A stretch of DNA of 37,616 nt. It comes from Rubellimicrobium sp. GTDB lineage: Bacteria; Pseudomonadota; Alphaproteobacteria; Rhodobacterales; Rhodobacteraceae. Numbering within the stretch: position 1 is the stretch's first letter; every line of letters starts with the position of its first letter. The stretch lies in NCBI GenBank assembly GCA_019454835.1, contig JACFNP010000033.1, forward strand, positions 1 through 37,616, given 5' to 3'. Position numbers and translations under genes: made by a program. Below the pieces are notes generated by a model. The model was not told the origin of the DNA, did not search any database, and saw nothing but the letters and a program-made list of their open reading frames with translations. Shown here piece after piece: positions 1-8,329 of this stretch.

Positions 1-48
1 ACCTGCCATACGGCGCGCGGCCCGCAGATTTCCCCCTTCGGGCGTGCG

Positions 49-126
49 CAGCACGACCGGCGCCCGCCCCGCCCCCCAGGGCGGGCGCATCCGCGCCCAC
101 CCCCGGTGCGGGCGCCGGTCGTGCTG
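49..126. repeat. Perfect 19-bp inverted repeat, long hairpin
   Basis: Bases 49-67 (CAGCACGACCGGCGCCCGC) are exactly the reverse complement of bases 108-126, with 40 bases between them. The spacer is itself GC-rich and can form a smaller stem (GCCCGCCC at about 62-69 against GGGCGGGC at about 79-86). It lies past the 3' end of the minus-strand proline racemase-family gene, in a 204-base stretch with no convincing gene. There is no T-run, so a classic terminator is unlikely. It may be part of a repeat or an end of something outside the window. Confidence 0.7.
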
Positions 127-204
127 CCCCGCCGTTGCAACACGCGGGTTGCCGCGCCGGGCATATGCGATTGCCCTGCGCCGCCGGGGCAGACGGCTAG
201 TGCC

Positions 205-1233
205 TCAGGCCCCCGGCCAGGTGTCGCCCACGCGATAGCCGCGCGGGAAGGGGTCGTCGGGGTCGAGGACAAGCTGGCGCGTGTCGGTGATCCAGGCGCG
301 GCCCTCGACCGAGGGGATGATCGCGGGGGTGCCCGCAAGATCGGTCCCGGCCTCGATGCGGCAGTCGAAGCGGGTGCCGATGATCGATTCGCCGATGAAA
401 CGGTCGCCCACCTGCATCTGCCCGCGCGCGTGCAGCACCGCCATGCGCGCCGAGCAGCCGGTGCCGGTCGGCGACCGATCCAGCTTGCCCGGCTCGATCG
501 CCACCGCGCTGCGGCCGACGGTCACGCCCGCCTCGTCGCGCAGCGGGCCGGTGAACTGGCAGAACGACACATGCCGCCAGTCGGGGTTCAGCGGATGGGC
601 AAAGCCCGCCTGTTCGGTAGCGGCGCGGGTCAGCTTCATGCCCAGCGCGGTCAGGTCGGGGGCCTCGTCCGGGGTCAGCGCGAAATCCAGCGCGGCGGCA
701 TCGACCAGCACGAAACTGTCGCCGCCATAGGCGATGTCGACGGCCAGCGTGCCCGCGCCCTCGACCTCGATCACCGCATCCAGCCGGTAGACAAAGCTCG
801 GGTGGTTGGTGATGCGCACCGAGCGCGCCTTGCCGTCCTCGCAGCGGGCCACGACCTCGACCAGCCCGCCCGGCGCCTCGATGGCAAAGCGGGTCTCGGG
901 TTCCTGCATCGGCACGATGCCGGTATCGAGCAGCACCGTCGCCACGCAGATCGAGTTCGAGCCGGACATCGGCGGCGTGTGCACGGGTTCCATGATGATG
1001 TAGCCCATGGCGGCGCGCGGGTCTTTTGGCGGCACCAGCAGGTTCACATGGCGAAAGACGCCGCCACGCGGCTCGTTCAGCACCAGATCGCGCAGGACGC
1101 CGTCGGCGGCGATCCGGCGCGACTGTTCCCACAGCGTTTCCCCCGGCGGCGGCGCCACCCCGCCGGTGATGACATCGCCGACCTCGCCCTCGGCGTGGCA
1201 GCCGACGATCTGAATCAGACGGGTGGTGCGCAT
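205..1233 (-). CDS. Proline racemase superfamily protein (hydroxyproline epimerase or dehydratase type)
   Basis: 342 aa, the usual length of the proline racemase superfamily, which includes proline racemase, 4-hydroxyproline 2-epimerase and trans-3-hydroxyproline dehydratase. ATG at 1233 follows GAGGG. The two sites that carry the general acid/base cysteines in racemases are both changed: PMSGSNSIC has Ser90 and [10 protein letters not shown] has Thr256. Known dehydratases of the family have Thr at the second site, so a 3-hydroxyproline dehydratase-like activity is more likely than racemisation; that is an inference, and Ser at the first site leaves the substrate open. The gene diverges from a FadR-type regulator and an SMP-30 gene, suggesting catabolic use. 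An intergenic palindromic element sits upstream. Confidence 0.85.
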   Translation of the reverse strand: MRTTRLIQIVGCHAEGEVGDVITGGVAPPPGETLWEQSRRIAADGVLRDLVLNEPRGGVFRHVNLLVPPKDPRAAMGYIIMEPVHTPPMSGSNSICVATVLLDTGIVPMQEPETRFAIEAPGGLVEVVARCEDGKARSVRITNHPSFVYRLDAVIEVEGAGTLAVDIAYGGDSFVLVDAAALDFALTPDEAPDLTALGMKLTRAATEQAGFAHPLNPDWRHVSFCQFTGPLRDEAGVTVGRSAVAIEPGKLDRSPTGTGCSARMAVLHARGQMQVGDRFIGESIIGTRFDCRIEAGTDLAGTPAIIPSVEGRAWITDTRQLVLDPDDPFPRGYRVGDTWPGA

Positions 1234-1307
1234 GGTGCCCTCGCTCGTTTGCGCGATGGATAGCAGCGCCGGGGCGGCAGCGATACCGGGGTGTTGAGGG
1301 GTTGGGG

Positions 1308-1443
1308 GGGCGGTCGGGCACGCAAACACCCGTCATTGCGAGGAGGCGAAGCCGACGAAGCAACCCCGATGTCGTGAGTGAGCGGTCGGGGTTGCTTCGG
1401 CTTCGCCTCGCAATGACGGGATATGCAGTTCGCCTGCTCACCC
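1308..1443 (+). repeat. Palindromic intergenic element, copy A
   Basis: The core runs from 1329 (CCCGTCATTGCGAGG) to 1420 (CTCGCAATGACGGG). Inner arms GGCGAAGCCGACGAAGCAACCCCG and its near complement enclose an asymmetric centre, GATGTCGTGAGTGAGCG, which defines the plus orientation used here. The outer arms are degenerate on the left (GGCGGTCGGGCACGC) and short on the right (GATATGCAGTTCGCC). It fills the divergent space between the racemase-family gene and the regulator, so it lies in a likely promoter region. Confidence 0.9.
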
Positions 1444-1540
1444 CCCGCCCGCCTGTCCCGTGCTTGTCTTCGGCACCGCTTCATCCTACAAACCGCGTGA
1501 CATGAACGGAAGGCGACGTGCCGTGACCCGAGGCCAGCGG

Positions 1541-2353
1541 ATGGCGCCCGACACCCGCAACATCCCCCGTGCCCGCCGCCCGCGACTGGCGGGTGTCATC
1601 GAGTTTCGCGGCGTCCTGGGCGGTGCGGTGGCCGAACTGGGCCAGCGGATCGTCGCGGGCGAGTGGCAGCCGGGTGAAAGCATCCCGCGCGAACCCGACC
1701 TCTGCGCCGAACTGGGCATCAGCCGCTCGATCATGCGCGAGGCGATGCGGGTTCTGGGTGCGAAGGGGCTGGTCCGCAGCCGCACCTCGGACGGCACCCG
1801 CGTCACCGCGCGCGCGGAATGGCGGCTGCTCGATCCCGACGTGATGGACTGGCGCATCCGCGCGGGCGACACCGAGGACCTGCTGCGCGACCTGCTGCGG
1901 GTGCGGCTGGTGCTCGAGCCGGGGATCGTGCGCATGGCCACGCTGTGCGCGGATGATGCCGCCCGCGCGAAGATTGCCGCCGCCTGGGCCGACAAGGTCG
2001 CGGTCTACACGACGCCCGACGCCGATTACGCCGAACGTCGCCGCCGCTTCATCGAGACCGACCTCGCCTTTCACCACGCATTGCTCGAGGCGACGGGGTC
2101 GCAGCTTCTCGACCAGCTTTTCGCGGTCACGCAGGCCGCTTTGCGGCTGCTGCTCGACGTGCAGATGCGCGCGCGCGGCTACGAGAGCGAGATGATCGGC
2201 ATGGAAGAAAGCCACCAGTTGCACGAGGCGGTGTTTGTCGCATTCGAGCGGCGCGACGCGCCGGGCGCACAGGCGGCGATGGAGCGGCTGCTCGAATGTG
2301 CCATCGCCGATGCGCGCGCCGGGCTTGCGGTGCGCGCGCGGGACGCGGAATAA
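1541..2353 (+). CDS. FadR/GntR-family transcriptional regulator
   Basis: About 270 aa. An N-terminal winged helix-turn-helix of GntR type (GEWQPGESIPREPDLCAELG, then SRSIMREAMRVLGAKGLV) is followed by an FCD ligand-binding domain with its metal/ligand histidines in DLAFHHALLEATGS and SHQLHEAVFVAFERRD. Regulators of this subfamily often control sugar-acid or amino-acid catabolism and bind a small carboxylate. ATG 1541 follows GAGG at fair spacing; GTG 1523 (after GGAAGG) and ATG 1502 are alternatives in frame. The SMP-30 gene begins 13 bases after its stop, so the two are likely cotranscribed and the lactonase is a probable target. The effector cannot be told from sequence. Confidence 0.88.
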   Translation: MAPDTRNIPRARRPRLAGVIEFRGVLGGAVAELGQRIVAGEWQPGESIPREPDLCAELGISRSIMREAMRVLGAKGLVRSRTSDGTRVTARAEWRLLDPDVMDWRIRAGDTEDLLRDLLRVRLVLEPGIVRMATLCADDAARAKIAAAWADKVAVYTTPDADYAERRRRFIETDLAFHHALLEATGSQLLDQLFAVTQAALRLLLDVQMRARGYESEMIGMEESHQLHEAVFVAFERRDAPGAQAAMERLLECAIADARAGLAVRARDAE

Positions 2354-2365
2354 GGAGACCGGAAC

Positions 2366-3268
2366 ATGACCATGACTGCCGAATGTGTGCTCGACTGCCG
2401 CAACAGCCTGGGCGAGGGCATCATCTGGGACGCCGCCGAACAGGTGCTCTGGTGGGTCGATGTGCCGATGCCCTCGGCGATCCACCGCCTTGACCCGGTC
2501 TCGGGCGATCACCGCACCTGGCCGTGCCCCGAGATCGTCACCGCGCTGTCGAAGCGGCGCGACGGTACGCTGCTGGTGGCCTCGCATCACGGGTTGAACG
2601 TGTTCGATCCGAAGGACGGCAGCCTGAAGCGTGTGGCCGCGCCCGAGGCCGACAAGCCGCAGAACCGCTCGAACGACGGCGACACCGATCCGGCGGGGCG
2701 GTTCTGGTTCGGCACCATGTGCAACAACATCGGCGCGGACGGCAGCGACATCGGGGTCGCCGAAAATTCGGGCGTCCTCTACCGGGTCGGCGCCGACATG
2801 GTGCCGGTGCCGATGCTGGGCGGCATCGGCATCTACAACGCCACCTGCTTCGCGCCCGACGGCCGGACGATGTATTTCGCCGACACGATGGCCGACACGA
2901 TCTGGGCCTGCGATCTGGACCCGGCGCTCGGCGCGCTCTCGAACCGCCGCGTGCTGTCGGACGACACGGGCCACGGCCACCCCGACGGCTGCACCGTCGA
3001 TGCCGAGGGCTACCTGTGGAGCGCGCGCTGGGAAGGGTCGTGCGTGCTGCGCATCGCGCCCGACGGGCGCATCGACCGCAAGATCGAGGTGCCCGCCGCG
3101 CGGATCACCTGCTGCGCCTTCGGCGGCGCCGATCTGGACACGCTGTATATCACCAGCTCGCGGGCGAACCTGCCTGCGGACGAGCTGGCCCGCACCCCGC
3201 AGGCGGGCGGCATCTTTGCGGTGCGCCCCGGCGTGAAGGGCGTGGCGGCGCCGCAGTTCGCGGGCTGA
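2366..3268 (+). CDS. SMP-30/gluconolactonase-family sugar lactonase
   Basis: 300 aa, the normal size of a six-bladed SMP-30/regucalcin-type propeller that hydrolyses sugar lactones to aldonic acids in the cytoplasm. Expected metal ligands are present: Glu17 in SLGEGIIWD, Asn158 in IYNATCFAPDG and Asp207 in GHPDGCTVD; Asn103 in NRSNDGD fits the substrate-contact site. AAGGAG lies 8-13 bases ahead of ATG 2366. It directly follows the FadR-type regulator. The sugar (gluconate, arabinonate, galactonate or other) is not shown by the sequence, and no dehydratase or aldolase of such a pathway lies nearby. Confidence 0.88.
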   Translation: MTMTAECVLDCRNSLGEGIIWDAAEQVLWWVDVPMPSAIHRLDPVSGDHRTWPCPEIVTALSKRRDGTLLVASHHGLNVFDPKDGSLKRVAAPEADKPQNRSNDGDTDPAGRFWFGTMCNNIGADGSDIGVAENSGVLYRVGADMVPVPMLGGIGIYNATCFAPDGRTMYFADTMADTIWACDLDPALGALSNRRVLSDDTGHGHPDGCTVDAEGYLWSARWEGSCVLRIAPDGRIDRKIEVPAARITCCAFGGADLDTLYITSSRANLPADELARTPQAGGIFAVRPGVKGVAAPQFAG

Positions 3269-3347
3269 CGCCCGCCGCTTGCCTGCCGGTCGCCCGAAAA
3301 TCGCCCCGGCGCCGGTCGCAACGGCTGGCCCCGGCGGCGCGAGGCGC

Positions 3348-3353
3348 TAGAAT
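3348..3353 (+). promoter_or_regulatory. Possible -10 box (TAGAAT) for a near-leaderless transcript
   Basis: TAGAAT lies six bases before the ATG at 3360, so a start site 6-7 bases on would place the message start at the start codon. No good -35 is seen at the right distance. The nearest Shine-Dalgarno-like GAGG (3341) is too far for normal use. Weak, single-motif evidence. Confidence 0.25.
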
Positions 3354-3359
3354 GGCTGC

Positions 3360-4043
3360 ATGACGCTCTGGAGCCGGATCAGCGCCGCCCTCTCCGCGCT
3401 TCGCCAAGGCGAGGGGCTGGCTTCGGTGTTCGACCGGCTGCGCAACCCGCCCGAGCGCACCGTCGCCTTCACCATCGCGGTGATCGCGCTGGGCGCCAAG
3501 ATCGCCAAGGCCGACGGCCAGGTCACCCGCGCCGAGGTGGTGGCCTTCCGCGAAATCTTCCGCATCGGCCCCGAGGACGAGGCGAACGCCGCCCGTGTCT
3601 ACGATCTGGCCCGGCAGGACGTGGCGGGTTACCGCGACTATGCCGCGCGGATCGCCACGCTCTTTGCCGACCAGCCCGCGCTGCGCGAGGAGGTGCTGGA
3701 CGGCCTGTTCCACATCGCGCTGGCCGATGGCCGCTATCACGACGGCGAGGATGCGATGCTGGCCGATGTCGCGGCGATCCTGGGCCTCGACGACCGGACC
3801 TTCATGCGGATGCGCGCCCGTTTCGTCCCCGAGGCCCGCCGCGACCCCTGGGACGTGCTGGGTGTGGCGCGTGACGATCCGCCCGAGGTGATCCGCGCCG
3901 CCTGGGCGCGGCTGGTGCGCGAATCGCATCCCGATCACCTGATCGCGCAGGGGCTGCCCGTCGAGGCGGTGCGTATGGCCGAGGCCCGTCTCGTCGCGGT
4001 GAACCGCGCCTGGGAGGAAATCAGCCGCAGGCAGGCAGGGTAG
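3360..4043 (+). CDS. DjlA-like protein: TerB-like domain plus C-terminal J domain
   Basis: 227 aa. Residues about 40-150 match the TerB-like helical domain of DjlA (acidic AKADGQVTRAEV and ALADGRYHDGED repeats). Residues about 162-227 form a short J domain with the HPD motif at 190-192 (ESHPDHL), the site that stimulates Hsp70/DnaK ATPase. Unlike enterobacterial DjlA it has no clear N-terminal transmembrane anchor; its first 35 residues look soluble. A DnaK co-chaperone role is inferred from the HPD motif. The next gene starts two bases after its stop, so they probably share a transcript. Confidence 0.85.
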   Translation: MTLWSRISAALSALRQGEGLASVFDRLRNPPERTVAFTIAVIALGAKIAKADGQVTRAEVVAFREIFRIGPEDEANAARVYDLARQDVAGYRDYAARIATLFADQPALREEVLDGLFHIALADGRYHDGEDAMLADVAAILGLDDRTFMRMRARFVPEARRDPWDVLGVARDDPPEVIRAAWARLVRESHPDHLIAQGLPVEAVRMAEARLVAVNRAWEEISRRQAG

Positions 4044-4045
4044 GG

Positions 4046-5071
4046 ATGCTGCGGCTCGCCACCTGGAATGTCGAATGGTTCGACCATCTCTTCGACGACG
4101 ACGGCAGGCTTCTCGACGATGCCGAATGGTCGGGCCGCCGTGACGTGACCCGCGAGGACCAGATCGCCGCGGTCGGTGTCATCCTGCGCGAGATCGACGC
4201 CGATGCCGTCATGGTGATCGAGGCGCCTGCCGAGAATCACCGGCGCTCGACCGTGCGGGCGCTCGAGACATTCGCCGCGCATTTCGACCTGCGGGCGCGC
4301 AGGGCCGTGATCGGCTTTCCGAACCACACCCAGCAGGAAATCGCCTTTCTCCACGACCCCGACCTGATGGGCGCGCGCCATGACCCGCGCGGCAGGCCGA
4401 CCAGCAAGAAGGGCGCCACCGGCGCGCCGCGCTTTGACGGCGTGTTCCGCATCGACATGGACGAGGACGGCAAGGACGATCTCGTAACCTGGTCGAAGCC
4501 GCCGCTGGAGCTTGCGGTCGAGACCCGCAGCGGCGTGGACCTGCGGCTCATCGGGGTCCATGCGAAGTCGAAGGCCCCGCACGGCGCGCGCGGACCGGCG
4601 GACGCCATGCGCATCTCGATCGAGAACCGCCGCAAGCAGCTTGCGCAATGCGCCTGGCTGCGGGCGCGGGTGGACCAGCATCTTGCTGCCGGGCAGTCGC
4701 TGATGGTGATGGGCGATTTCAACGACGGCCCCGGCCTGGACGCCTACGAAAAGCTGTTTGGTCGCTCGGGTGTCGAGATCGTTGCAGGCGGCGAGGACGA
4801 GGTGCCGATGTTCGACCCCAACGTGCACCGCGCCCTGACCCGCCGCTTCACTGCGCCGCCGGTCACCTCGCGCTTCACCTTGCCCTCGGGCGAGGTGATG
4901 TCGGCGCTGCTCGACTATATCATGGTCTCGCCCGACCTGCGCGAACACCTGCCGCGCTGGCAGATCTGGCACCCCTGGGACAACCCGGCCTGCGTGACGA
5001 CCCCGATGATGCGCGACGCGCTGCTGACGGCATCGGACCATTTCCCGCTGACGCTGGATATCGAGGTTTAA
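4046..5071 (+). CDS. Endonuclease/exonuclease/phosphatase (EEP) fold protein
   Basis: 341 aa. Motifs of the EEP fold in order: TWNVEWF (residues 5-11), a metal-binding glutamate in MVIEAP, GVHAKSK, MGDFNDGPG with the catalytic Asp/Asn pair, and C-terminal SDHFPLTLDI with the Asp-His pair. This is a divalent-metal phosphoesterase; whether it cuts DNA, RNA or a lipid or inositol phosphate cannot be said. No signal peptide, so probably cytoplasmic. It is close-coupled to the J-domain gene and its stop overlaps the stop of the convergent methylase gene (TTAA, 5068-5071). Confidence 0.85.
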   Translation: MLRLATWNVEWFDHLFDDDGRLLDDAEWSGRRDVTREDQIAAVGVILREIDADAVMVIEAPAENHRRSTVRALETFAAHFDLRARRAVIGFPNHTQQEIAFLHDPDLMGARHDPRGRPTSKKGATGAPRFDGVFRIDMDEDGKDDLVTWSKPPLELAVETRSGVDLRLIGVHAKSKAPHGARGPADAMRISIENRRKQLAQCAWLRARVDQHLAAGQSLMVMGDFNDGPGLDAYEKLFGRSGVEIVAGGEDEVPMFDPNVHRALTRRFTAPPVTSRFTLPSGEVMSALLDYIMVSPDLREHLPRWQIWHPWDNPACVTTPMMRDALLTASDHFPLTLDIEV

Positions 5072-5787
5072 CCCCGATCCGGCAGGCCGATGTAGATCAT
5101 CACCTCGTAAAAGGCGAAACTGCGCGTGCGGATGCGGTCGAGTTCGGCCACGCGCAGGCGGATCACCTCGCTGTCGGGCCAGCCTGCGCGCACGACGAGG
5201 GCGATTTCGGTCTCGGGCGGGTAGAGTGCCGCGATCCGGTCCAGATGCAGGGGCAGGTCCAGTCCCATGCAGAACAGCACCCAGCGCTCGGGCAGGCAGG
5301 CGGGATCGGCCTGCATCAGCGCCTCCAGCCCCGACAGGCGCAGCCGCTGGTCGAGTTCGTCCAGCAGCGGCACCCCGAGCAGCGCATTGGCGGCGTTGAA
5401 GCTGGAGACGCCCGGCACCAGTACCGGGTCCAGGAGGGCAAAGGCATCGAGATAACCGCGATAGGGGCTGAACAGCGCCATGTCGCCCGATTCCAGCAGC
5501 ACGATGCACCGGCCCGCCGCATGGGCGGCATTGATGCGGGCGCGCATGGCATCCTCGATGGCGCGCGCCTCGTCCTCGGAGCGGTTGCGGCGCGCCATCC
5601 AGGTGAACAGGCCGTGGCCACCGTCGATCACCTCCTTGCCCGCCAGATCGGCGGCAAAACGGTCGCGCTGGGCGGGCGAGGCGATGACCAGATCGGCGCC
5701 CTGCAGGAGGCGCAGGCCCCGCAGCGTTATGTTGTCACGCGCGCCCGCGCCTGCGTTGACGATGAAGAAGCGGCCTGAATCCGGCAT
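5068..5787 (-). CDS. Tetrapyrrole (uroporphyrin/corrin) methylase-family protein
   Basis: About 239 aa from ATG 5787. The N-terminal FFIVNAGAGARDNITLRGLRLLQGADLVI is the first strand-loop of the SAM-dependent tetrapyrrole methylase fold (20-residue window at 6-34), and LLESGDMALFSPYRG plus LVPGVSSFNAANALLG are the next two SAM-site loops. The overall layout is closest to precorrin-4 C11-methyltransferases (CobM/CbiF), but the gene stands alone rather than in a cob cluster and some loops differ (AGAG for the usual GAGPGD), so the substrate may not be a corrin intermediate. ATG 5811 is an alternative start; neither has a clear ribosome site. Convergent with the EEP gene. Confidence 0.75.
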   Translation of the reverse strand: MPDSGRFFIVNAGAGARDNITLRGLRLLQGADLVIASPAQRDRFAADLAGKEVIDGGHGLFTWMARRNRSEDEARAIEDAMRARINAAHAAGRCIVLLESGDMALFSPYRGYLDAFALLDPVLVPGVSSFNAANALLGVPLLDELDQRLRLSGLEALMQADPACLPERWVLFCMGLDLPLHLDRIAALYPPETEIALVVRAGWPDSEVIRLRVAELDRIRTRSFAFYEVMIYIGLPDRG

Positions 5788-5940
5788 GGAGCATTTTTCG
5801 TTCTGGAGCATGTCGCACAAAGACGGGAACCGGTCTGCGCTTCTCGGACATGCGAGGTCAAAAGGCCAGAGGGGGTGGGTGAATGCGAGAGCACATCACG
5901 TTTCCATGGTGCGTGCCCGCACAGGCGGCTACATGCACAA

Positions 5941-6501
5941 TTAATTGTCGAATTTAACCTTCCCTCGGAAGCGATCTAACAAGAAGTCAGTTGGGCGCTT
6001 TACCAGATCGTCTGCGGTTCTCCAAAGGGATTTAACCAGGAAGGGTGTTCGTGGCGCATCCTTACCTGGTGCAGATGGGTAACGAAGAGGATAGCCGTCT
6101 TCACCATGCAGCCTTCCGAGCGCCACAACATACTCCTCAATGAGCGGGAGGATGTCCTCGTTCTCGCCCGGAACATCAATATATAATGGGTTTTCCCGAT
6201 CTGCCTGCACAACTAAATTAGCATTGGCATAGACATGGTCTCGCACAGGTTCGCACAGCTCTTGCGACCACAGATCAGCAACGCCGTGCCCTTTCCGGCC
6301 TTTTGTTGGGGGATCACCACCATTCAGAAGGATACTGGCTTTAAGCAATAGTTCAAGTCCATGCCCTGCTAGTGCAAGGGTGGGAACGAACAGTATCTTC
6401 CCCTTTCTTGGTCGAGCTTCATCAAGTGTGAGGGCGCCCTCCAGAAATTGTTTTGCAAGAGCCGCATGTTGGCCTGCATCTGTTACTAAAAAATCTTCCA
6501 A
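5941..6501 (-). CDS. Hypothetical protein, possibly HEPN-like
   Basis: 186 aa from TTG 6501, which has GGAGAAGG just upstream. The segment FVPTLALAGHGLELLLKASI followed by GGDPPTKGRKGHGVADLW resembles the helical pattern of HEPN-type and related proteins (A-x-H-x-x-E-x-x-L-K, then G-H-x-x-x-x-L-W), some of which are RNases or abortive-infection components. No R-x4-6-H catalytic motif is obvious, so RNase activity is not claimed. Base composition is clearly more AT-rich than the flanks, and it stands alone between core genes, suggesting recent arrival. No partner gene (nucleotidyltransferase or antitoxin) is seen. Confidence 0.6.
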   Translation of the reverse strand: MEDFLVTDAGQHAALAKQFLEGALTLDEARPRKGKILFVPTLALAGHGLELLLKASILLNGGDPPTKGRKGHGVADLWSQELCEPVRDHVYANANLVVQADRENPLYIDVPGENEDILPLIEEYVVALGRLHGEDGYPLRYPSAPGKDAPRTPFLVKSLWRTADDLVKRPTDFLLDRFRGKVKFDN

Positions 6502-6784
6502 TGCCTTCTCCGGTTATTGTGATCTCTCGTCCTGTAATATTGTAAAATCTCGAAGAGTCTTGACTGATACGTAATTCTGAAGCCAGTGGAGTGATATGAA
6601 AAACACTCATGCGTGAGCGCTTCCATAGATTGATTAACTGTTTCAATGGTATAACTGAACATTGTGGCAATCGGCGCGTTGTATTTCTTGACTTGAATCC
6701 GTACCCGGCTTATCTGGTCAGCGTAGCCCCGGACCCGCCTCTGCCGCAAGGCATGCGGCCGGGGCGTTGGCTTTTCGGCCCCCC
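6502..6784. other. AT-rich intergenic stretch, no convincing gene
   Basis: Left two thirds share the low GC of the 186-aa gene and probably arrived with it. On the minus strand two overlapping frames are open here: about 60 codons starting at 6658 (MFSYTIETVNQ...) and a frame from about 6610 (MSVFHITPLASELRIS...). Neither has a ribosome site or a family I recognise. The last 60 bases are GC-rich and fold weakly past the 3' end of ppx without a T-run. Confidence 0.4.
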
Positions 6785-8329
6785 TCACTCCCGCAAGGTC
6801 AGGCGCGCGTCGGCGTCCATTGCCTTGCCCAGCGCGCGGAAGCGGGCGTCGGCGACCTCGCCCCACAGCGGGCGGGCGCGTTCCTCGAGCACCAGTTCCA
6901 GTTCGCGCGCCGCCGGGCGCCAGATGAAGGCCCCCGGCGCATCATGCGCGCCAAGCCAGAGCATCGCGCCCAGGCGCATGGCGCGGCCCAGCACTTCGGC
7001 GATGCGGCGCGTGTCGGGGGTGAGCAGGGCGAACATCGGCTCGTGGCGCGGCACCCGGCGGCGGCTGGAATAGCGGTGCATCAGCGCGAGGCCCAGAAAC
7101 ACCCGCTCCTTGTGCTTCAGCCCGCCGAGATTGGCGCGCGTCACGTTGTCGAGGCAAGCTTCGGCGCGATAGTCGGGATGCGCGCGCCAGTTCACGTCAT
7201 GGAGCAGGCAGGCGGCGCGGATGATGCGCAGGTGCTGCCAGTCGGCATCGGGGAACAGCGGTCGCACGAAATCGAACAGCACGTCGCCGAACCCCGGCAT
7301 CCGCGCGTCGCGGGCTTCCGCAAAGCGGCAGCTCTCGATCAGCGGGTCGGCGGCGCGCAGGTCGCGCGGCATCCGCTCGAACAGCAGGCCCTCGCGCAGG
7401 CCATAGGCCGACACGGCGATGTCGCGCGGGCGGAAGCGGTGGACGAATTCGTCCAGCACCGCCATCGCCTGCGGCACGACGGCCAGCCGGTCCTGCGACA
7501 GGCTGATGCGCGTGCCGAGCGTGCCCATGTCGGCAGCCTCGACATAGGCGCGGGTCGCGCGGACCGCCTCCATGTCGGTGCGGTATTCGTGGATCACGGT
7601 CAGCGGCCATTGCCGCCGTTCCATGTCGATGCGGGCAAAGGCCCGCCAGGCGCCGCCGACAAGGAACAGCCGCCCGCCCTCGGGGCCGCCCATCGCCACG
7701 TGCATCCGGTCGATCTCGTCCGCGATCCGCGTCTCGCGCGCCGCCTCGCCGTCGATTTCCTTCAAGGACAGCGGCCCGAGCAGGGCGCTGGCGCGCGCGC
7801 CGACCTCGCCATGCGCGAGGCTGGCGAGTTCCATCGAGACCCCGCCCATGTCGCAGACCAGACCATAGCTTCCGGGCCAGCCGAGCAGCACGCCCTGCGC
7901 GGCCAGCCGCGCCTCGGTGTCGCCGGGGATCACATGGATGGTGATGCCGGTGCGGGCGCGGGCCTCGTCGCAGAAGGCGGCGCCGTCTGCGGCCTCGCGC
8001 ACGGCGGCGGTGGCAACGGCGCTGAGCGGCGGCAGGTTCATGCCCCGGCCCAGCGCGGCGAACCGCTCGAGCGCCTCGAGCGCGCGCCTGCGCCCGTCCG
8101 GGTTCAGGCGCCCGGTTTCGGCAAGGCCGCGCCCGAGGCCGCACATCACCTTTTCGTTGAAGAAATAGGCCGGGCTGCGCGCCGCGCCGTCGAAGACCAC
8201 GAAGCGGACCGAGTTCGACCCCACGTCGATGACGCCAAGCCGCTCCATCGCCAGCGTGACGGGATCGCGCGCGAGCGGTTCCGATAGACCGCCCCAGTCG
8301 GCGCCGGTGATATCGAGTGCCGCGTTCAC
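6785..8329 (-). CDS. ppx: Exopolyphosphatase, Ppx/GppA family
   Basis: 514 aa. N-terminal actin-like ATPase/phosphatase fold: IDVGSNSVRFVVFDG (about 34-48) is phosphate loop 1, and LVCDMGGVSMELA is the second. The C-terminal half contains an HD-type helical region (LLHDVNWRAHPDYRAE), as in full-length Ppx and GppA. It releases phosphate from polyphosphate ends or hydrolyses pppGpp. The start is GTG 8329, overlapping the ppk stop (GTGA), so it is translationally coupled to ppk; an in-frame ATG at 8245 would remove the first 28 residues, which lack family features. Pairing with ppk makes exopolyphosphatase the better name. Confidence 0.92.
   Translation of the reverse strand: MNAALDITGADWGGLSEPLARDPVTLAMERLGVIDVGSNSVRFVVFDGAARSPAYFFNEKVMCGLGRGLAETGRLNPDGRRRALEALERFAALGRGMNLPPLSAVATAAVREAADGAAFCDEARARTGITIHVIPGDTEARLAAQGVLLGWPGSYGLVCDMGGVSMELASLAHGEVGARASALLGPLSLKEIDGEAARETRIADEIDRMHVAMGGPEGGRLFLVGGAWRAFARIDMERRQWPLTVIHEYRTDMEAVRATRAYVEAADMGTLGTRISLSQDRLAVVPQAMAVLDEFVHRFRPRDIAVSAYGLREGLLFERMPRDLRAADPLIESCRFAEARDARMPGFGDVLFDFVRPLFPDADWQHLRIIRAACLLHDVNWRAHPDYRAEACLDNVTRANLGGLKHKERVFLGLALMHRYSSRRRVPRHEPMFALLTPDTRRIAEVLGRAMRLGAMLWLGAHDAPGAFIWRPAARELELVLEERARPLWGEVADARFRALGKAMDADARLTLRE

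Noticed and set aside
4648..5778. Long plus-strand and other high-GC frames opposite real genes
   Set aside because: Arg/Ala/Gly-rich shadow frames without motifs, lying across well-supported genes.
6422..6610. Small minus-strand protein starting MSVFHITPLASEL
   Set aside because: Overlaps the better-supported 186-aa gene in another frame, has no ribosome site, and loses protein-like composition in its second half.
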